DNA of 64,000 nt from Tateyamaria omphalii (GCF_001969365.1 NZ_CP019312.1:1178001-1242000), one strand, 5' to 3'; positions 32,801-42,435 are shown, numbered from the stretch's first letter. Notes: a model not told the origin generated them from the sequence alone. A program made the numbers and translations.

Positions 32801-35715
32801 CGGGCGCCACCGTCCCTGCCGATCAGGGCAGCGTCGAGATTGTCGACAACAAGCTGCTTTACACCCCGGCGCCCAACTTCAACGGTGATGTGACGATCAG
32901 CTACTCGATCAGCGACGGGCATGGCGGTACAAGCTCTGCCGATGTTGCGGTCACTGTGAACCCGGTGAACGATGACCCGGTGGCCGTGGACGATATCGAG
33001 ACCACGGACGAAGACGTCGCCGTTGTCGTTGACCTGCTGGGCAACGACACGGATGTGGATGGCGATACACTGAGCCTTGGGTCTGTTTCCGTTGATCCGG
33101 CAGAAGGGTCGGTTGTGGACAATGGCGACGGCACGGTCACCTTTACCCCGGCGCTGAACTTCCACGGTCCGGCCACGATCACGTACACCGTCATCGACGG
33201 CAATGGTGGTGAGGACACGGGCGAAGCCATCGTGTCGGTGGGGGCTGTGAATGACGGTCCTGTGGCCGAGGATGACGCGGCGACGACCGATGAAGACACG
33301 CCTGTCACCATCGACGTGGTGGCCAATGACACTGACGCGGATGGCGATGATCTGACCGTCATCTCGGCTGTGGTTCCGCCCGCGCAGGGCAATGTGGACA
33401 TCGTGGACAACAAGGTGGTCTTCACGCCCGCCGAGAACTTCAACGGCGATGTGACCATCACCTACACGATTTCGGACGGGAACGGTGGCACGGATGTGGG
33501 CGAAGTGGCTGTCACGGTCACGCCGGTCAACGATGCACCCGAAGCCACTGACGATGCAGGCACCACACCGTTCAACACTGGTGTGACCATCAATGTCCTT
33601 GCCAACGACACCGATGTGGATGGCGACACGCTGCGCGTGACAGAGGCGACCTCGGCAGATGGCAGCGTCGGCATCAACGCTGACGGCTCACTGACGTTCA
33701 CGCCAACGGACGGGTTCGAAGGGGATGCGGTGATCAACTATACGATCACGGACGATCAGGGCGGCTTTGACAGTGCCCAAGTCATCGTAACGGTCGAGCC
33801 AAACCCGCTGGACGGTATCGTCGAAGGCACCGACGAGGGCGAGTTGATCGACGAGGAGTATGATGGCGACCCGGAAGGCGACAAGGTCGACAGTGGCGAT
33901 AACATCTTTTCCGATGATCCCGCAGATGAAGACGACGACATCATCGAAGCGGGTGGCGGCAACGACACGATCATTGTCGGTCAGGGTGATGACGTGGTCG
34001 ACGGTGGTGACGGCGATGACCTGATCGACACCGGCAACGGCGATCTGAAGCCCGATCTCGGCTTCCCCAATGATGATGGCACGCCAGTGCCGGGCTTCCC
34101 CTTTGGCTTCCCCGCGGATGACGATCCTGACAATGACCTCGACTTTGTCGATGGTGGGGCAGGTGACGACACGATCAGCACCGGTGATGACGCTGACACG
34201 ATCATCGGCGGCACCGGCAATGACGTGATTGATGGCGGCATCGACGATGACGAGATTTCGGGCGATGAGGGCACGGACCGGATTGTTGGTGGTGAAGGCA
34301 ACGACCTGATCAAAGGCGGTGACGGCGACGACACGATCTATGCGGGCAACGACCCCGATCTGGGCTTGGATCAGCTGAACATCGAGGACGATGGGTCAAA
34401 CCCGTTCTTCCCGGCAGATCCGCGGCCAGACAACGGCATGGACACGGTGTTCGGCGGCGAAGGCAACGACCTGATCTTTGGCGCGGACGACGATGACGAG
34501 CTCTATGGCGACGAAGGCAACGACACCATCGACGGCGGGATCGACGACGACTTGATTGACGGCGGTGTCGGCGACGACAGCCTGCTGGGTGGCACGGGCA
34601 ACGACACCATCGAGGGCGGTGACGGCAATGACTTTATCAATGCCGGTCGCAACGCGGATACTGTGGATGGTGGCGATGGCAACGACACGATATTGGGCGA
34701 AAACGGTGCCGACGTGCTGTCGGGTGGTGACGGTGATGACTTTATCGACGGTGGCACCGGTGACGACACGCTGAACGGTGACGGCGGCAACGACCTGATC
34801 CTGGGGTCTACCGGCGATGACGTGATTGACGGTGGCGACGGCAACGACACAATCGACGGTGGCAATGGCGGCGCGGATATCATGTCCGGTGGTGCAGACC
34901 GTGATCTGTTCGTGAACGTGGACGCGGGAGAAGTGGTTGACGGCGGCAGCGAAGGCGACGACTTCGACACTCTGGACCTGCGCGGGTCGGCGCCTGCGAA
35001 CGGCTCGCTTGAGGTGGTGTTTGACAACCCCGACTCCGACGGCAACGGCTTTGACGGTGTGGTCAACTACTTCGATCAGAATGGTGATGCGGTTGGGCAA
35101 CTGACCTTTACCAATATTGAGGATGTGATCCCCTGCTTTACGCCCGGCACCCTGATCGCAACGCCGACCGGTGAGCGCCGCGTGGAAGACCTGAAACCTG
35201 GCGACCGGGTCATCACCCGCGACAACGGCATTCAGGAAATCCGCTGGGTCGGTCATCGTCAGATGTCCGGCGAAGAACTGGCCGACGCTGCGCATCTGCG
35301 TCCGGTTCTGATCCGGCAGGGGGCCCTGGGCAAGGGACTGCCCGAGCGCGACATGCTTGTGTCACCGCAGCACCGTGTGCTTGTCGCTGACAACAAGACG
35401 GCCCTGTATTTCGACGAGAGCGAGGTTCTGGTCGCGGCCAAGCACCTGACCGACATGGAGGGCATTGATGTCGTGGAGGTGTCGGAGACGACCTATATCC
35501 ACGTGATGTTCGACCAGCACGAGGTGATCCTGTCCGACGGCGCATGGACCGAAAGCTTCCAGCCCGGCGACATGACCCTGGGTGCGATGGGCGACGCGCA
35601 GCGGGCCGAGATCCTGGAGCTGTTCCCCGAACTGGAGACGGTAGACGGCATTGCAAGCTACGCCTCCGCCCGCCGGAGCCTGAAAAAGCACGAGGCAAAG
35701 CTGCTTACGCAGTAA
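29833..35715 (+). CDS. Giant RTX/cadherin-like surface protein with C-terminal Hint domain
   Basis: 1960 residues, very acidic, no N-terminal signal peptide. Order: a beta-rich domain (1-155), a short boundary segment and RTX repeats (about 158-245), a second lectin-like beta domain (about 255-445), an RTX block of GGxGxDxxx nonapeptides (about 450-600), seven tandem cadherin/VCBS-type repeats of about 93 residues (673-1325), a second boundary segment and long RTX block (about 1327-1700), then a Hint_2 domain from Cys1768 (CFTPGTLIATPTGERRVEDL) to the end. The RTX repeats bind calcium outside the cell. The Hint domain has the N-terminal Cys and the block-B His (VSPQHRVLV) but no terminal His-Asn, so self-cleavage rather than splicing is expected. 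Type I secretion is likely; no exporter is in the window. Confidence 0.9.
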   Translation: MTKFIDFNSLATGTVVNNAFSADGVTISAVGGSNKAMIFNTAHPTGGDSDLRTTNLGKALIISEDGDSHDPDDNAGGGKISFVFDDPASVNRLTFLDIEEGARVRFFDADGHLITSVSIHDTDDNGQSIVDFDVDGVTRMEVELHGSGAIDNLVFDTTGDGVVEGDNDGNLIDAGYTGDPDGDMIDAGDALLLGEGPDDDIVDALGGDDTIKSGDADDEVYAGSGNDSVLGGDGDDVIYGDSNYAGPGEGVSTREVFEWEKSPFGDGNHLGNFTQDTGNVDVSFKVLGQSHASRTIQSDDDQNVSNIDGDGARIDDNSSLDNVLNGNGNSAEYELSFSNPVEDVSFRINDIDGDGVVRVKAYNAAGQQIFVNLEGGSELTLKDTDGVAGNDTADSNGGYLNDTSDEYSVLISIPGPVARIVIEHDQDGNNNSGINITDVYFDAPIVDDGDAGNDVLQGGAGDDTIFGEDGDDTLKGEDDNDSLVGGGGNDRLEGGKGNDVLEGGDGRDILLGGAGDDTGFGGDGNDEIWMGSGNDQAEGGSGKDWIHGQTGNDTLDGGADDDMVFGEDGDDVIIGGDGDDLLDGGADADTIFGGAGDTVDGGSGGFNSDPLLNTDSDVLDLTGQGPFFLDNVTPDSNGNGINGTVVFVDGDGNPNGLTLTFTEIEEVIGEEINRGPDAVDDTATVDEDGSVDINVLANDSDPDIGDVLSVTDASSPDGDVTINADGTLTFAPNENFNGPTTITYAISDGNGGEDTATVNVTVNPVNDAPDAVNDTATTDEDTPVTIDALANDTDVDGDALTITGASVPADQGTVSVVDNKLVYTPAPNFNGDATISYSISDGNGGTDTAEVNVTVNPVNDDPVAVDDLADTMEDEAVVIDLIGNDTDVDGDTLSLASVSVPAEQGSVVDNGDGTVTFTPAPNFNGTATIDYTVSDGQGGTDDGQAIVNVGAVNDGPVAVDDTASTDEDTPVTIDVLANDTDLDGDALTITGATVPADQGSVEIVDNKLLYTPAPNFNGDVTISYSISDGHGGTSSADVAVTVNPVNDDPVAVDDIETTDEDVAVVVDLLGNDTDVDGDTLSLGSVSVDPAEGSVVDNGDGTVTFTPALNFHGPATITYTVIDGNGGEDTGEAIVSVGAVNDGPVAEDDAATTDEDTPVTIDVVANDTDADGDDLTVISAVVPPAQGNVDIVDNKVVFTPAENFNGDVTITYTISDGNGGTDVGEVAVTVTPVNDAPEATDDAGTTPFNTGVTINVLANDTDVDGDTLRVTEATSADGSVGINADGSLTFTPTDGFEGDAVINYTITDDQGGFDSAQVIVTVEPNPLDGIVEGTDEGELIDEEYDGDPEGDKVDSGDNIFSDDPADEDDDIIEAGGGNDTIIVGQGDDVVDGGDGDDLIDTGNGDLKPDLGFPNDDGTPVPGFPFGFPADDDPDNDLDFVDGGAGDDTISTGDDADTIIGGTGNDVIDGGIDDDEISGDEGTDRIVGGEGNDLIKGGDGDDTIYAGNDPDLGLDQLNIEDDGSNPFFPADPRPDNGMDTVFGGEGNDLIFGADDDDELYGDEGNDTIDGGIDDDLIDGGVGDDSLLGGTGNDTIEGGDGNDFINAGRNADTVDGGDGNDTILGENGADVLSGGDGDDFIDGGTGDDTLNGDGGNDLILGSTGDDVIDGGDGNDTIDGGNGGADIMSGGADRDLFVNVDAGEVVDGGSEGDDFDTLDLRGSAPANGSLEVVFDNPDSDGNGFDGVVNYFDQNGDAVGQLTFTNIEDVIPCFTPGTLIATPTGERRVEDLKPGDRVITRDNGIQEIRWVGHRQMSGEELADAAHLRPVLIRQGALGKGLPERDMLVSPQHRVLVADNKTALYFDESEVLVAAKHLTDMEGIDVVEVSETTYIHVMFDQHEVILSDGAWTESFQPGDMTLGAMGDAQRAEILELFPELETVDGIASYASARRSLKKHEAKLLTQ

Positions 35716-36028
35716 AAGCCGCGGGTCGACGGACTCGAATCATGCAGCTCCTCCGCGGTCTTGCGCGGGGGCGCAGGAAACGGGTCAGCGGGGGCTGTGC
35801 CCGTTTTCTGTGTTCAATGGCGCTGTTTCGGGCGGATTGTTTCCCTGACGCGCCCGTATGGCGCTGCAATGCGGCATCGTTACGTCACAAAGGTGTTCAG
35901 GTTTACTATTTCTGCCTTTTTCCCCCTGAATTTCTGCGCGATTTGAATTAAACCACTTTCCTGGGTGTTGGATCTGTGGGGGCAGGTTTTCGCCCCAGTA
36001 ATTCGTTTACGCGTAAAGGGCAGCTGCC
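35716..36028. other. Intergenic region between the two Hint genes
   Basis: 313 bp holding the terminator of the first gene and the promoter and weak ribosome site (AAAGGG) of the second. The stretch 35880-35960 is T-rich. No gene seen. Confidence 0.5.
35778..35808 (+). terminator. Terminator after the giant RTX gene
   Basis: A two-part stem, AAACGGG then CAGC, closed by GGGG and mirrored by GCTG then CCCGTTT, followed by TTCTGTGTT. It lies 63 bp after the stop and is the best terminator candidate separating the two Hint genes. Confidence 0.7.
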
Positions 36029-37900
36029 ATGGCTAACATCAACGGGACGTCCAGCAACGATACCCTTCAGGGGACAAATGAAGATGACACGATCCGGGGC
36101 TTCAATGGTCAGGATCTTGTATCGGGTGAGGGCGGCGACGATAGTATTCTGGGCGGGGGTGGCAACGACACCTTGTTCGGTGATGTGGGCGAAGGTACGG
36201 CCCCAGGCAACGACGCCACGCCGCTTGTTATCGACATTAACAATCTGGTGACCCCGAACACCGGCAATGTGAACCCAGGCGCTTCGGCTGTGTACAGGAA
36301 CGTGGCGCAGCTGGAGGATGGCACGCAGGTGTCCGCCCGTCTGGTGCTCGTGTCGAAATCGGACTCGCGCATGACGGTTGATCTGAACGGCGGTGACGGG
36401 TTCGAGATCCTGATGAATGGTCGCGGCAGTGGCGACACGGCTGAATTCCGCATGGAGTTCTTCATCCCGTCGTCACCGAATGCGACGACAGGCACCCCGG
36501 TTGCCCTGAACTCCACCGCGACTATCAACGACCTCGATCGCAATAGCCAGGGCGATCAGGAAGCAGTCACCATCGATTCCAGTAGCTTTACCGCATTCGC
36601 GACATCCAGCGATTCGCTCGTGAACATCGTCGAAAACGGCGGTCAGGTCACGGCAGAGGGACGTGGCGACAATGATCCCGACGACCAGGAAGCATGGTTT
36701 TCCGCTTCGTTCGAAAACCGGACATTTATCGAATTCACGTTGGAGACGCGGTCGAGCAACTCGGGGTTTTCCTTCTCCGGCGACCTGATCGACGACGCTG
36801 TCGTCACGCCCATCGAAGCAGGCGATGACACGATCGATGGCGGCAGCGGCCAGGACGTGATTTTTGGCCAGGGCGGCGATGACAGCCTGTCAGGTGGTCA
36901 GGGTGACGACGACATTGATGGCGGCGAAGGCAATGACGTGCTGGACGGCGGTCAGGGTCAGGACGAGTTGATCGGCGGAGCGGGCAACGACACGCTTGTC
37001 GGCGGCACCGGCGACGACACGCTGCTGGGCGGCGCGGGCGAAGACCTGATCACCCTCGGCCCCGACAACGACCGCGCCGAAGGTGGAACAGGGTCGGATC
37101 GTTTCACCTTTGACGGCCTGGGCAATCACAACATCATCGGCGGCGAAGATGCCGACGGGACGGACATTGATATTCTGGACCTGACGGGTGTGCGCGCGAA
37201 CGTGCTGCCCGATGGGCCGAACTCGGAATCCGGTACGGTCGAACTGCTAGACGAAAATGGCAACGTGGCACGCCGCGTCACCTATTCCGAGATCGAGCAG
37301 ATCATCATCTGTTTCACCCCCGGCACGCGCATTGCCACGCCCAAGGGCGAGGTTCCGGTTGAGAAGCTGCAGGCGGGCGACCGCGTCTTTACCCGTGACA
37401 ATGGTGCGCAGACCCTGCGCTGGGTGGGTCGACGTGACCTTGGCCCGGATGAGATGCGCGGCAATGACAGCTTCCAGCCGGTTCTGATCCGGCAAGGCGC
37501 GCTGGGTAAGGGGTTGCCTGAGCGTGACATGCTTGTGTCGCCGCAGCACCGGATGCTGGTGAATTCCGACTTGGCCGAAGTGATGTTTGAAGAGCGCGAG
37601 GTTCTGATTGCGGCCAAGCACCTGACAGGTCTGGACGGCGTGGATCAGGTGACCACCGGCGCTGTCAGCTATCTGCACCTGATGTTTGATCAGCACGAGG
37701 TTGTGCTGGCCGATGGGGCGTGGTCGGAAAGCTTCCAGCCGGGTGACCATTCGCTGCGCGGCATTGGAGCGGACCAGCGCGATGAAGTGCTGGAACTGTT
37801 CCCGGAACTCGACACGCTGGCCGGTCTGGACAGCTACGGCGCAGCGCGTGTGTCGCTGAAACGGCACGAGGCCAAGATCCTGGTGGATCGCCTCAGGTGA
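36029..37900 (+). CDS. RTX protein with C-terminal Hint domain
   Basis: 623 residues, acidic. N-terminal RTX repeats (about 5-55, [20 protein letters not shown]), a beta-rich domain of about 200 residues that I do not recognise (65-265), a second RTX block (about 270-360, [20 protein letters not shown]), and a Hint_2 domain from Cys428 ([20 protein letters not shown]) to the end. The Hint domain is closely related to that of the preceding 1960-residue protein, sharing [20 protein letters not shown] and the C-terminal tail, so the two genes share a recent ancestor over that part. Expected to be secreted and calcium-binding; self-cleavage at the Cys is inferred. Its last 8 bp overlap the convergent next gene. 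Confidence 0.88.
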   Translation: MANINGTSSNDTLQGTNEDDTIRGFNGQDLVSGEGGDDSILGGGGNDTLFGDVGEGTAPGNDATPLVIDINNLVTPNTGNVNPGASAVYRNVAQLEDGTQVSARLVLVSKSDSRMTVDLNGGDGFEILMNGRGSGDTAEFRMEFFIPSSPNATTGTPVALNSTATINDLDRNSQGDQEAVTIDSSSFTAFATSSDSLVNIVENGGQVTAEGRGDNDPDDQEAWFSASFENRTFIEFTLETRSSNSGFSFSGDLIDDAVVTPIEAGDDTIDGGSGQDVIFGQGGDDSLSGGQGDDDIDGGEGNDVLDGGQGQDELIGGAGNDTLVGGTGDDTLLGGAGEDLITLGPDNDRAEGGTGSDRFTFDGLGNHNIIGGEDADGTDIDILDLTGVRANVLPDGPNSESGTVELLDENGNVARRVTYSEIEQIIICFTPGTRIATPKGEVPVEKLQAGDRVFTRDNGAQTLRWVGRRDLGPDEMRGNDSFQPVLIRQGALGKGLPERDMLVSPQHRMLVNSDLAEVMFEEREVLIAAKHLTGLDGVDQVTTGAVSYLHLMFDQHEVVLADGAWSESFQPGDHSLRGIGADQRDEVLELFPELDTLAGLDSYGAARVSLKRHEAKILVDRLR

Positions 37901-38489
37901 TGTGACGGGCCGCCCGCCAGGCAGCCCAATCTTCGGGCGTGTCGAGATCGCGGCGCGCCCGTTTGCCGGGCAGCGGCACGAGATGCACCCTGTTTCCGGC
38001 AGAGGCCACGACGCTGCGACCGCCATCGTCGCCGATCAGGTTTTGCAAGTCTGAAAAGAGCGCGTGTGCGAAGACGATCGGATGCCCGCCGCGTCCATCT
38101 TCAGTGGCGCCGCGCCAGATCAACGCGTCCGCGTGGTTTTGTACGGCATCCTGAATGGCGCGGAGATCATCGGCTGTGATCTCTGGTAGGTCACCAAGCA
38201 GCAGCATTGCGTGGTTCGTGTTTTCCAGCGTCGCGAAGAGGGTGCGGATGCTGGCACCCATGCCTTCGGCGGCGTCTGGAACAGGGATGGGCCGTGCGTT
38301 TGTGTTGTTCAGGCAGGCATATCGCGGATGCGGCACTGGTGGTAGGGCGACGCGTATGTCTGTACTGACGGCCTCTGCCATTCTGATTTGACGGGTGAGC
38401 AACGGTTGGCCGTCCACATCCTCGAGCAGCTTGTCCGTGCCGCGCATACGCGACGATGCACCGGCGGCAAGGATCAAGATTGGTATCAT
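37893..38489 (-). CDS. MobA-like nucleotidyltransferase (molybdenum-cofactor type)
   Basis: 198 residues from ATG 38489 ([20 protein letters not shown]). [18 protein letters not shown] is the nucleotide-binding signature of MobA/MocA-type transferases, followed by [14 protein letters not shown] (metal-binding Asp) and [14 protein letters not shown]. MocA adds CMP to molybdopterin for xanthine-dehydrogenase-type enzymes; related proteins serve other substrates. No molybdoenzyme genes are nearby, so the substrate is open. Confidence 0.85.
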   Translation of the reverse strand: MIPILILAAGASSRMRGTDKLLEDVDGQPLLTRQIRMAEAVSTDIRVALPPVPHPRYACLNNTNARPIPVPDAAEGMGASIRTLFATLENTNHAMLLLGDLPEITADDLRAIQDAVQNHADALIWRGATEDGRGGHPIVFAHALFSDLQNLIGDDGGRSVVASAGNRVHLVPLPGKRARRDLDTPEDWAAWRAARHIT

Positions 38490-38550
38490 GGCAGGAAGTG
38501 TAGGTGTCTGGTCGGGGCGCCGCAACACGGACGCGTGGGGCGCGACGATG

Positions 38551-38573
38551 TTATGAGGGGGGCTTTGCTCCCG
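38551..38573. repeat. Dispersed intergenic repeat TTATGAGGGGG(G)CTTTGC(C/T)CCCG
   Basis: The segment 38551-38573 nearly matches 9097-9118 after the TRAP operon. Both contain a G-tract/C-tract foldback around CTTTGC and lie just outside coding sequence, here between the dehydrogenase stop and the nucleotidyltransferase start. Two copies in 64 kb suggest a dispersed family. Confidence 0.5.
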
Positions 38574-38610
38574 GGCTGCGCCGCCCCGGCCGCTCTTGAT
38601 AAGTGCGGGC

Positions 38611-41022
38611 TCAGGTCCCCCGCATTCTGCTGCCGTCCGGGTCGAAGAGTGCGGTCGTGGTCAGCGTGGCGTCGCGCATCTGACCGAGGATTTCGATTTG
38701 GACCGTCAGGCCATCCACGATTTTGTCAGTCGGCAGGAAGCCGAGTGCGACGGAGGTGTCTGCGTGATGTGAATAGCCGCCCGAGGTGCAGAACCCGACG
38801 ACTTTGTCATCCAGCCAAATAGGTTCATAGCCCTGCACGTCAGCGTTGTCAGCATCGACCGTAAAGGCGCAAAGCTTGCGGGCGGGGCCGTTTGCGCGTT
38901 CGGATTCGGCGGCTGTGCGTCCGATGAAGTCGGTGTTCTTTTTCCATGAGATGAAGCGGTCGAGGCCGGTTTCGGCGGCGGTGTAGTCGGGGGAAAACTC
39001 CGACAGCCAGGAGCCGAAGAACTTGTCGAGGCGCAGCGACATCATCGCGCGCATGCCGAAGGGAGTGATGCCCATGGGCTGCCCGGCGTCCCAAAGGGTC
39101 CACCACAGCTGGCGTTGGGCCATGGGGTCGCAATAAATCTCGAACCCAAGGTCGCCGGTATAGCTGACCCGTTGGACGATGCAGTCGGTCATGCCGACGG
39201 TGAGCGGTCGCACGTCTAGGAACTTCATGTCCGAGATATCGGCGCGTGTGCAGGCTTGCAGCACGTCGCGGGCGCAGGGGCCCGCCAGTTGGAAGCCGTT
39301 GCGTTTGTCGCTGATATTCTCGACAGTTATGCCGGTTTCTTCATGTTGTTCGAAGTGACGCATGTGCACCGCTTGCGCACCGTAGCTGGCGGTAAGTTGG
39401 AATTCCGTCTCGCTGAGGCAGGACATGGTGAAGTCGCCGATCAGCCGCCCCTTGGCGCTGAGCATCGGGGTAAGCGCGATGCGGCCCGGCTGGGGCACGC
39501 GGCCTGCCATGATGCGGTCGAGCCAGGCGCGGGCGTTTGGGCCCGTGACGCGGTACTTGCCGAAATTGTGCACCTCGTTGATGCCGACGCTTGCGCGGAC
39601 GGCTTTGACCTCTCGTGCGGTGGCCTGGAACGCGTCGGAGCGGCGGAAGGACGGGGTTTCATAGGTTGGCTCACCCTCTTGGGCAAAGTAGTTGGCGACC
39701 TCCAGCCCGTATTGCTGGCCCCAAACAGCGCCCATGTCAGTAAAGATATCGTACATTGGCGTGGTGCAGTTCGGACGTGCTGCGGGCAGCTCTTCGTTGG
39801 GGTAGGCGACGCTGAACCGCTTTTGGTAGTTTTCGATGACCTTTGGGCGGGTGTAGCCGGGGCTGATCCATGTGCCAAAGCGCGCGACGTCCATGGCGGT
39901 CACGTCGCGTTCGCATTCGCCGTCGATCATCCATTGGGCGAGCATGAGGCCGACGCCGCCGCCCTGGCTGAACCCTGCCATCACGCCGCAGGCGGACCAA
40001 TAGTTGCGCAGGCCTGGCACGGGGCCGACCAGCGGGTTGCCGTCGGGGGCGAAGGTGAAAGGGCCGTGGATGACCGATTTTATCCCTGCGGTTTCGAGCA
40101 CGGGGAAGCGGTTATAGGCGAAGGCGATGGACTCCTCGATCTTGTCAAAATCGTCGGGCAGAAGCTCGTGGCCGAAGGTCCACGGGGTGCCGTCCACCGC
40201 CCACGGGCGACAGGGTTGTTCATAAAAGCCAATGCAAAGGCCACGCCCTTCTTGCCGGAGATAGCTTTCGCCTGCGGGGTCCATGACGTGGGGGTGTTCG
40301 GCGTCGCGATTGTAGATGTCGGGTATGTCGTCGGTGACGATGTACTGATGCTCCATTGGATGGAGGGGGAGGTAGACGCCGGCCATCGCGCCGACTTCGC
40401 GGGCCCAGAGGCCGCCCGCATTGACGACATGTTCGGCGTGAATAGTGCCCCTGTCCGTGATAACGTCCCACGTGCCATCGGGGCGCTGGTTTGTTTCCTG
40501 CACCATGGTGTGCGTGTGGATGGTGGCGCCGCCCATCCGCGCAGCTTTGGCATAGGCGTGTGTGGTGCCCGATGGGTCGAGGTGGCCGTCGAGCGGGTCG
40601 TAGAGCGCGCCGAGGATGCCCTCGGTGTTGGTGATGGGGGCGATCTTGGCGATCTCTTCAGGGCCGACGATTTCGGTCTCCAACCCCATGAAGCGGTGCT
40701 TGGCCCGTTCGGCCAGCAGCATGTCGAACCGGTCCTGATTGTCGGCCAGCGTTACGCCGCCCACATGGTGCAGGCCGCAGGACATGCCGGTGATCTCTTC
40801 CAACTCCTTGTACAGCTTGATGGTGTAGCCCTGCAGTGCGGCCATGTTGGTGTCGCCGTTTAGCGTGTGAAACCCGCCCGCCGCGTGCCAGGTGGAGCCG
40901 GATGTCAGTTCCGAGCGTTCCAGCAGCATCACGTTGGACCAGCCGAGTTTTGTCAGGTGGTAAAGGACGGATGCGCCGACGACGCCGCCGCCGATCACCG
41001 CGACGCGGCTTGTGGTTTGCAT
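38611..41022 (-). CDS. Dimethylglycine/sarcosine dehydrogenase-like FAD-GcvT protein
   Basis: 803 residues from ATG 41022. An N-terminal FAD-binding oxidoreductase domain (VAVIGGGVVGASVLYHLTKL; GSTWHAAGG, where the His is the covalent FAD site in mammalian relatives) is followed by the FAO_M linker and a folate-binding GcvT domain (YTGDLGFEIYCDP, MMSLRLDKFFGSW) with GcvT_C at the end. Such enzymes demethylate dimethylglycine, sarcosine or related N-methyl compounds and pass the one-carbon unit to tetrahydrofolate, as in glycine-betaine breakdown common in marine bacteria. A paralogue lies 1.5 kb away on the opposite strand. Exact substrate is not determined. Confidence 0.88.
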   Translation of the reverse strand: MQTTSRVAVIGGGVVGASVLYHLTKLGWSNVMLLERSELTSGSTWHAAGGFHTLNGDTNMAALQGYTIKLYKELEEITGMSCGLHHVGGVTLADNQDRFDMLLAERAKHRFMGLETEIVGPEEIAKIAPITNTEGILGALYDPLDGHLDPSGTTHAYAKAARMGGATIHTHTMVQETNQRPDGTWDVITDRGTIHAEHVVNAGGLWAREVGAMAGVYLPLHPMEHQYIVTDDIPDIYNRDAEHPHVMDPAGESYLRQEGRGLCIGFYEQPCRPWAVDGTPWTFGHELLPDDFDKIEESIAFAYNRFPVLETAGIKSVIHGPFTFAPDGNPLVGPVPGLRNYWSACGVMAGFSQGGGVGLMLAQWMIDGECERDVTAMDVARFGTWISPGYTRPKVIENYQKRFSVAYPNEELPAARPNCTTPMYDIFTDMGAVWGQQYGLEVANYFAQEGEPTYETPSFRRSDAFQATAREVKAVRASVGINEVHNFGKYRVTGPNARAWLDRIMAGRVPQPGRIALTPMLSAKGRLIGDFTMSCLSETEFQLTASYGAQAVHMRHFEQHEETGITVENISDKRNGFQLAGPCARDVLQACTRADISDMKFLDVRPLTVGMTDCIVQRVSYTGDLGFEIYCDPMAQRQLWWTLWDAGQPMGITPFGMRAMMSLRLDKFFGSWLSEFSPDYTAAETGLDRFISWKKNTDFIGRTAAESERANGPARKLCAFTVDADNADVQGYEPIWLDDKVVGFCTSGGYSHHADTSVALGFLPTDKIVDGLTVQIEILGQMRDATLTTTALFDPDGSRMRGT

Positions 41023-41160
41023 GATGCGGACCTTCGTGTTGGGTGGCCGACCGGCCCTTTGGGGAGAGTTTATTTGGCAAGATGAAGGCACAGGCTGGTC
41101 ATATGCGACATGTTCTGTCGGTAATGGGAACGGTGGTGCGCATCACGGAGTTGGCGGGGC

Positions 41161-42435
41161 ATGGAATTTGTAAAGCATTTGCCGGAGACGGCCCTGGCCT
41201 TGGTCCGGCACTACGGTCGCAAGCTATGGGTGCGGGTTGCTGCGATGGGGCTGTTTGCGTTCGTCGCGCTGGGGCTGAGCCAGCTGATCGAGCCGCTTGT
41301 GCCCGACGATATGGCCACGGCGCTGCCGGGATCGGCGGCGGATCGGCTGCTTAATCTGATTGCGAATGCGATGTTGGCGGTCACGACCTTTTCGCTGACG
41401 GTGATGGTGAGTGTGTACCAATCGTCGTCCACCCAGTGGACCCCGCGGGTGCATCAACTGATCATGCAGGACGCCGTGACCCAGAACACGCTGGCCGCGT
41501 TCATCGGCGCCTATGTCTATGCGTTGGTGGCCATCGTGCTGCGCGAGATCGGAATCTATGTCGATGACCGTGCTCTGGTGCTGTTCTGGCTGACGGTGCT
41601 GGTTCTGGCCTTTGTCGTCTGGTCGCTGATCCGCTGGACGCTGCATTTGCAGACCCTGGGATCGCTCATCGATACGACCCGGCAGGTGGAACACATCACG
41701 CGAGCCCAGTTCGAAGAGCGGTTGGATACGCCCTGTCTGGGTGCCACGCCGTGGACCGGCGAGGTGCCACAAGATGCGTGGCCCGTGCCGTCGGGTGACA
41801 GCGGTTACCTGCAATACCTCTACGCCGAAGCGCTGCAACAAGCCGCCTGCGAGCACGATGTGACACTGTATCTGCCATGCGGCATCGGCAGCTTTGTCTT
41901 CGTCAATGAACCGATGGTGTGGGTTGCTGGCGACGCGAACGAGCGCGATGCACTTGTCGAAGAGATCAAGCGCCTGGCCGTGATCGGAGATGTGCGCACC
42001 TATGATCAGGATCCCCGTTTCGGTCTGCTGGTGATGTCCGAGATTGGGTCCAAGGCCTTGTCCCCCGGTGTGAATGATCCCGGCACGGCCATTGATGTAT
42101 TGAACCGGTCGGCGCGCATTCTCTCGCTCTACAAGGACGAAACGGCCAGCGACGGCGCGCCGCAACATGACCGCCTGCATGTCCGTCCATTGCATCCCCA
42201 TGATATGATCATCGATGCGTTCGCCGGCATTGCGCGCGACGGCGCGGGTGAGGTCGAGGTACAGCAGCGTTTGCAACGGGTCATGGCGGGATTGATGCAG
42301 CACCCGGACGAAGGCTTGAGCGAGGCGGCTGCCGCATTGGGTGCCGAGTTTCTGGAACGCGCGCGCGAGGCGATTACCTGGGCCCCGGACCGCGACCGGC
42401 TGGTGGCCAAGGCGGCCGAGCGGGTGCGTGGCTAA
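41161..42435 (+). CDS. DUF2254 family membrane protein
   Basis: 424 residues. Four hydrophobic helices lie in the first 170 residues (VAAMGLFAFVALGLSQLI; LLNLIANAMLAVTTFSLTVM; TLAAFIGAYVYALVAIVL; LVLFWLTVLVLAFVVWSLI), then a soluble half with SALSPGVNDP-like SKALSPGVNDPGTAIDVLNR, the most conserved block of DUF2254. Function unknown; a cation channel or osmotic role has been guessed for such proteins but nothing here tests it. It sits between two N-methyl-compound dehydrogenase genes and 102 bp upstream of the second. Confidence 0.87.
   Translation: MEFVKHLPETALALVRHYGRKLWVRVAAMGLFAFVALGLSQLIEPLVPDDMATALPGSAADRLLNLIANAMLAVTTFSLTVMVSVYQSSSTQWTPRVHQLIMQDAVTQNTLAAFIGAYVYALVAIVLREIGIYVDDRALVLFWLTVLVLAFVVWSLIRWTLHLQTLGSLIDTTRQVEHITRAQFEERLDTPCLGATPWTGEVPQDAWPVPSGDSGYLQYLYAEALQQAACEHDVTLYLPCGIGSFVFVNEPMVWVAGDANERDALVEEIKRLAVIGDVRTYDQDPRFGLLVMSEIGSKALSPGVNDPGTAIDVLNRSARILSLYKDETASDGAPQHDRLHVRPLHPHDMIIDAFAGIARDGAGEVEVQQRLQRVMAGLMQHPDEGLSEAAAALGAEFLERAREAITWAPDRDRLVAKAAERVRG

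Noticed and set aside
31030..33165. 711-codon minus-strand frame inside the giant RTX gene
   Set aside because: Shadow of GGxGxD and cadherin codons, repetitive Val/Ile/Arg composition.
30400..34900. Dense short repeats resembling a repeat array
   Set aside because: They are the codons of RTX and cadherin repeats in an open frame, not CRISPR: no conserved repeat with unique spacers.
39256..40863. 535-codon plus-strand frame
   Set aside because: Antisense of the FAD-GcvT dehydrogenase.
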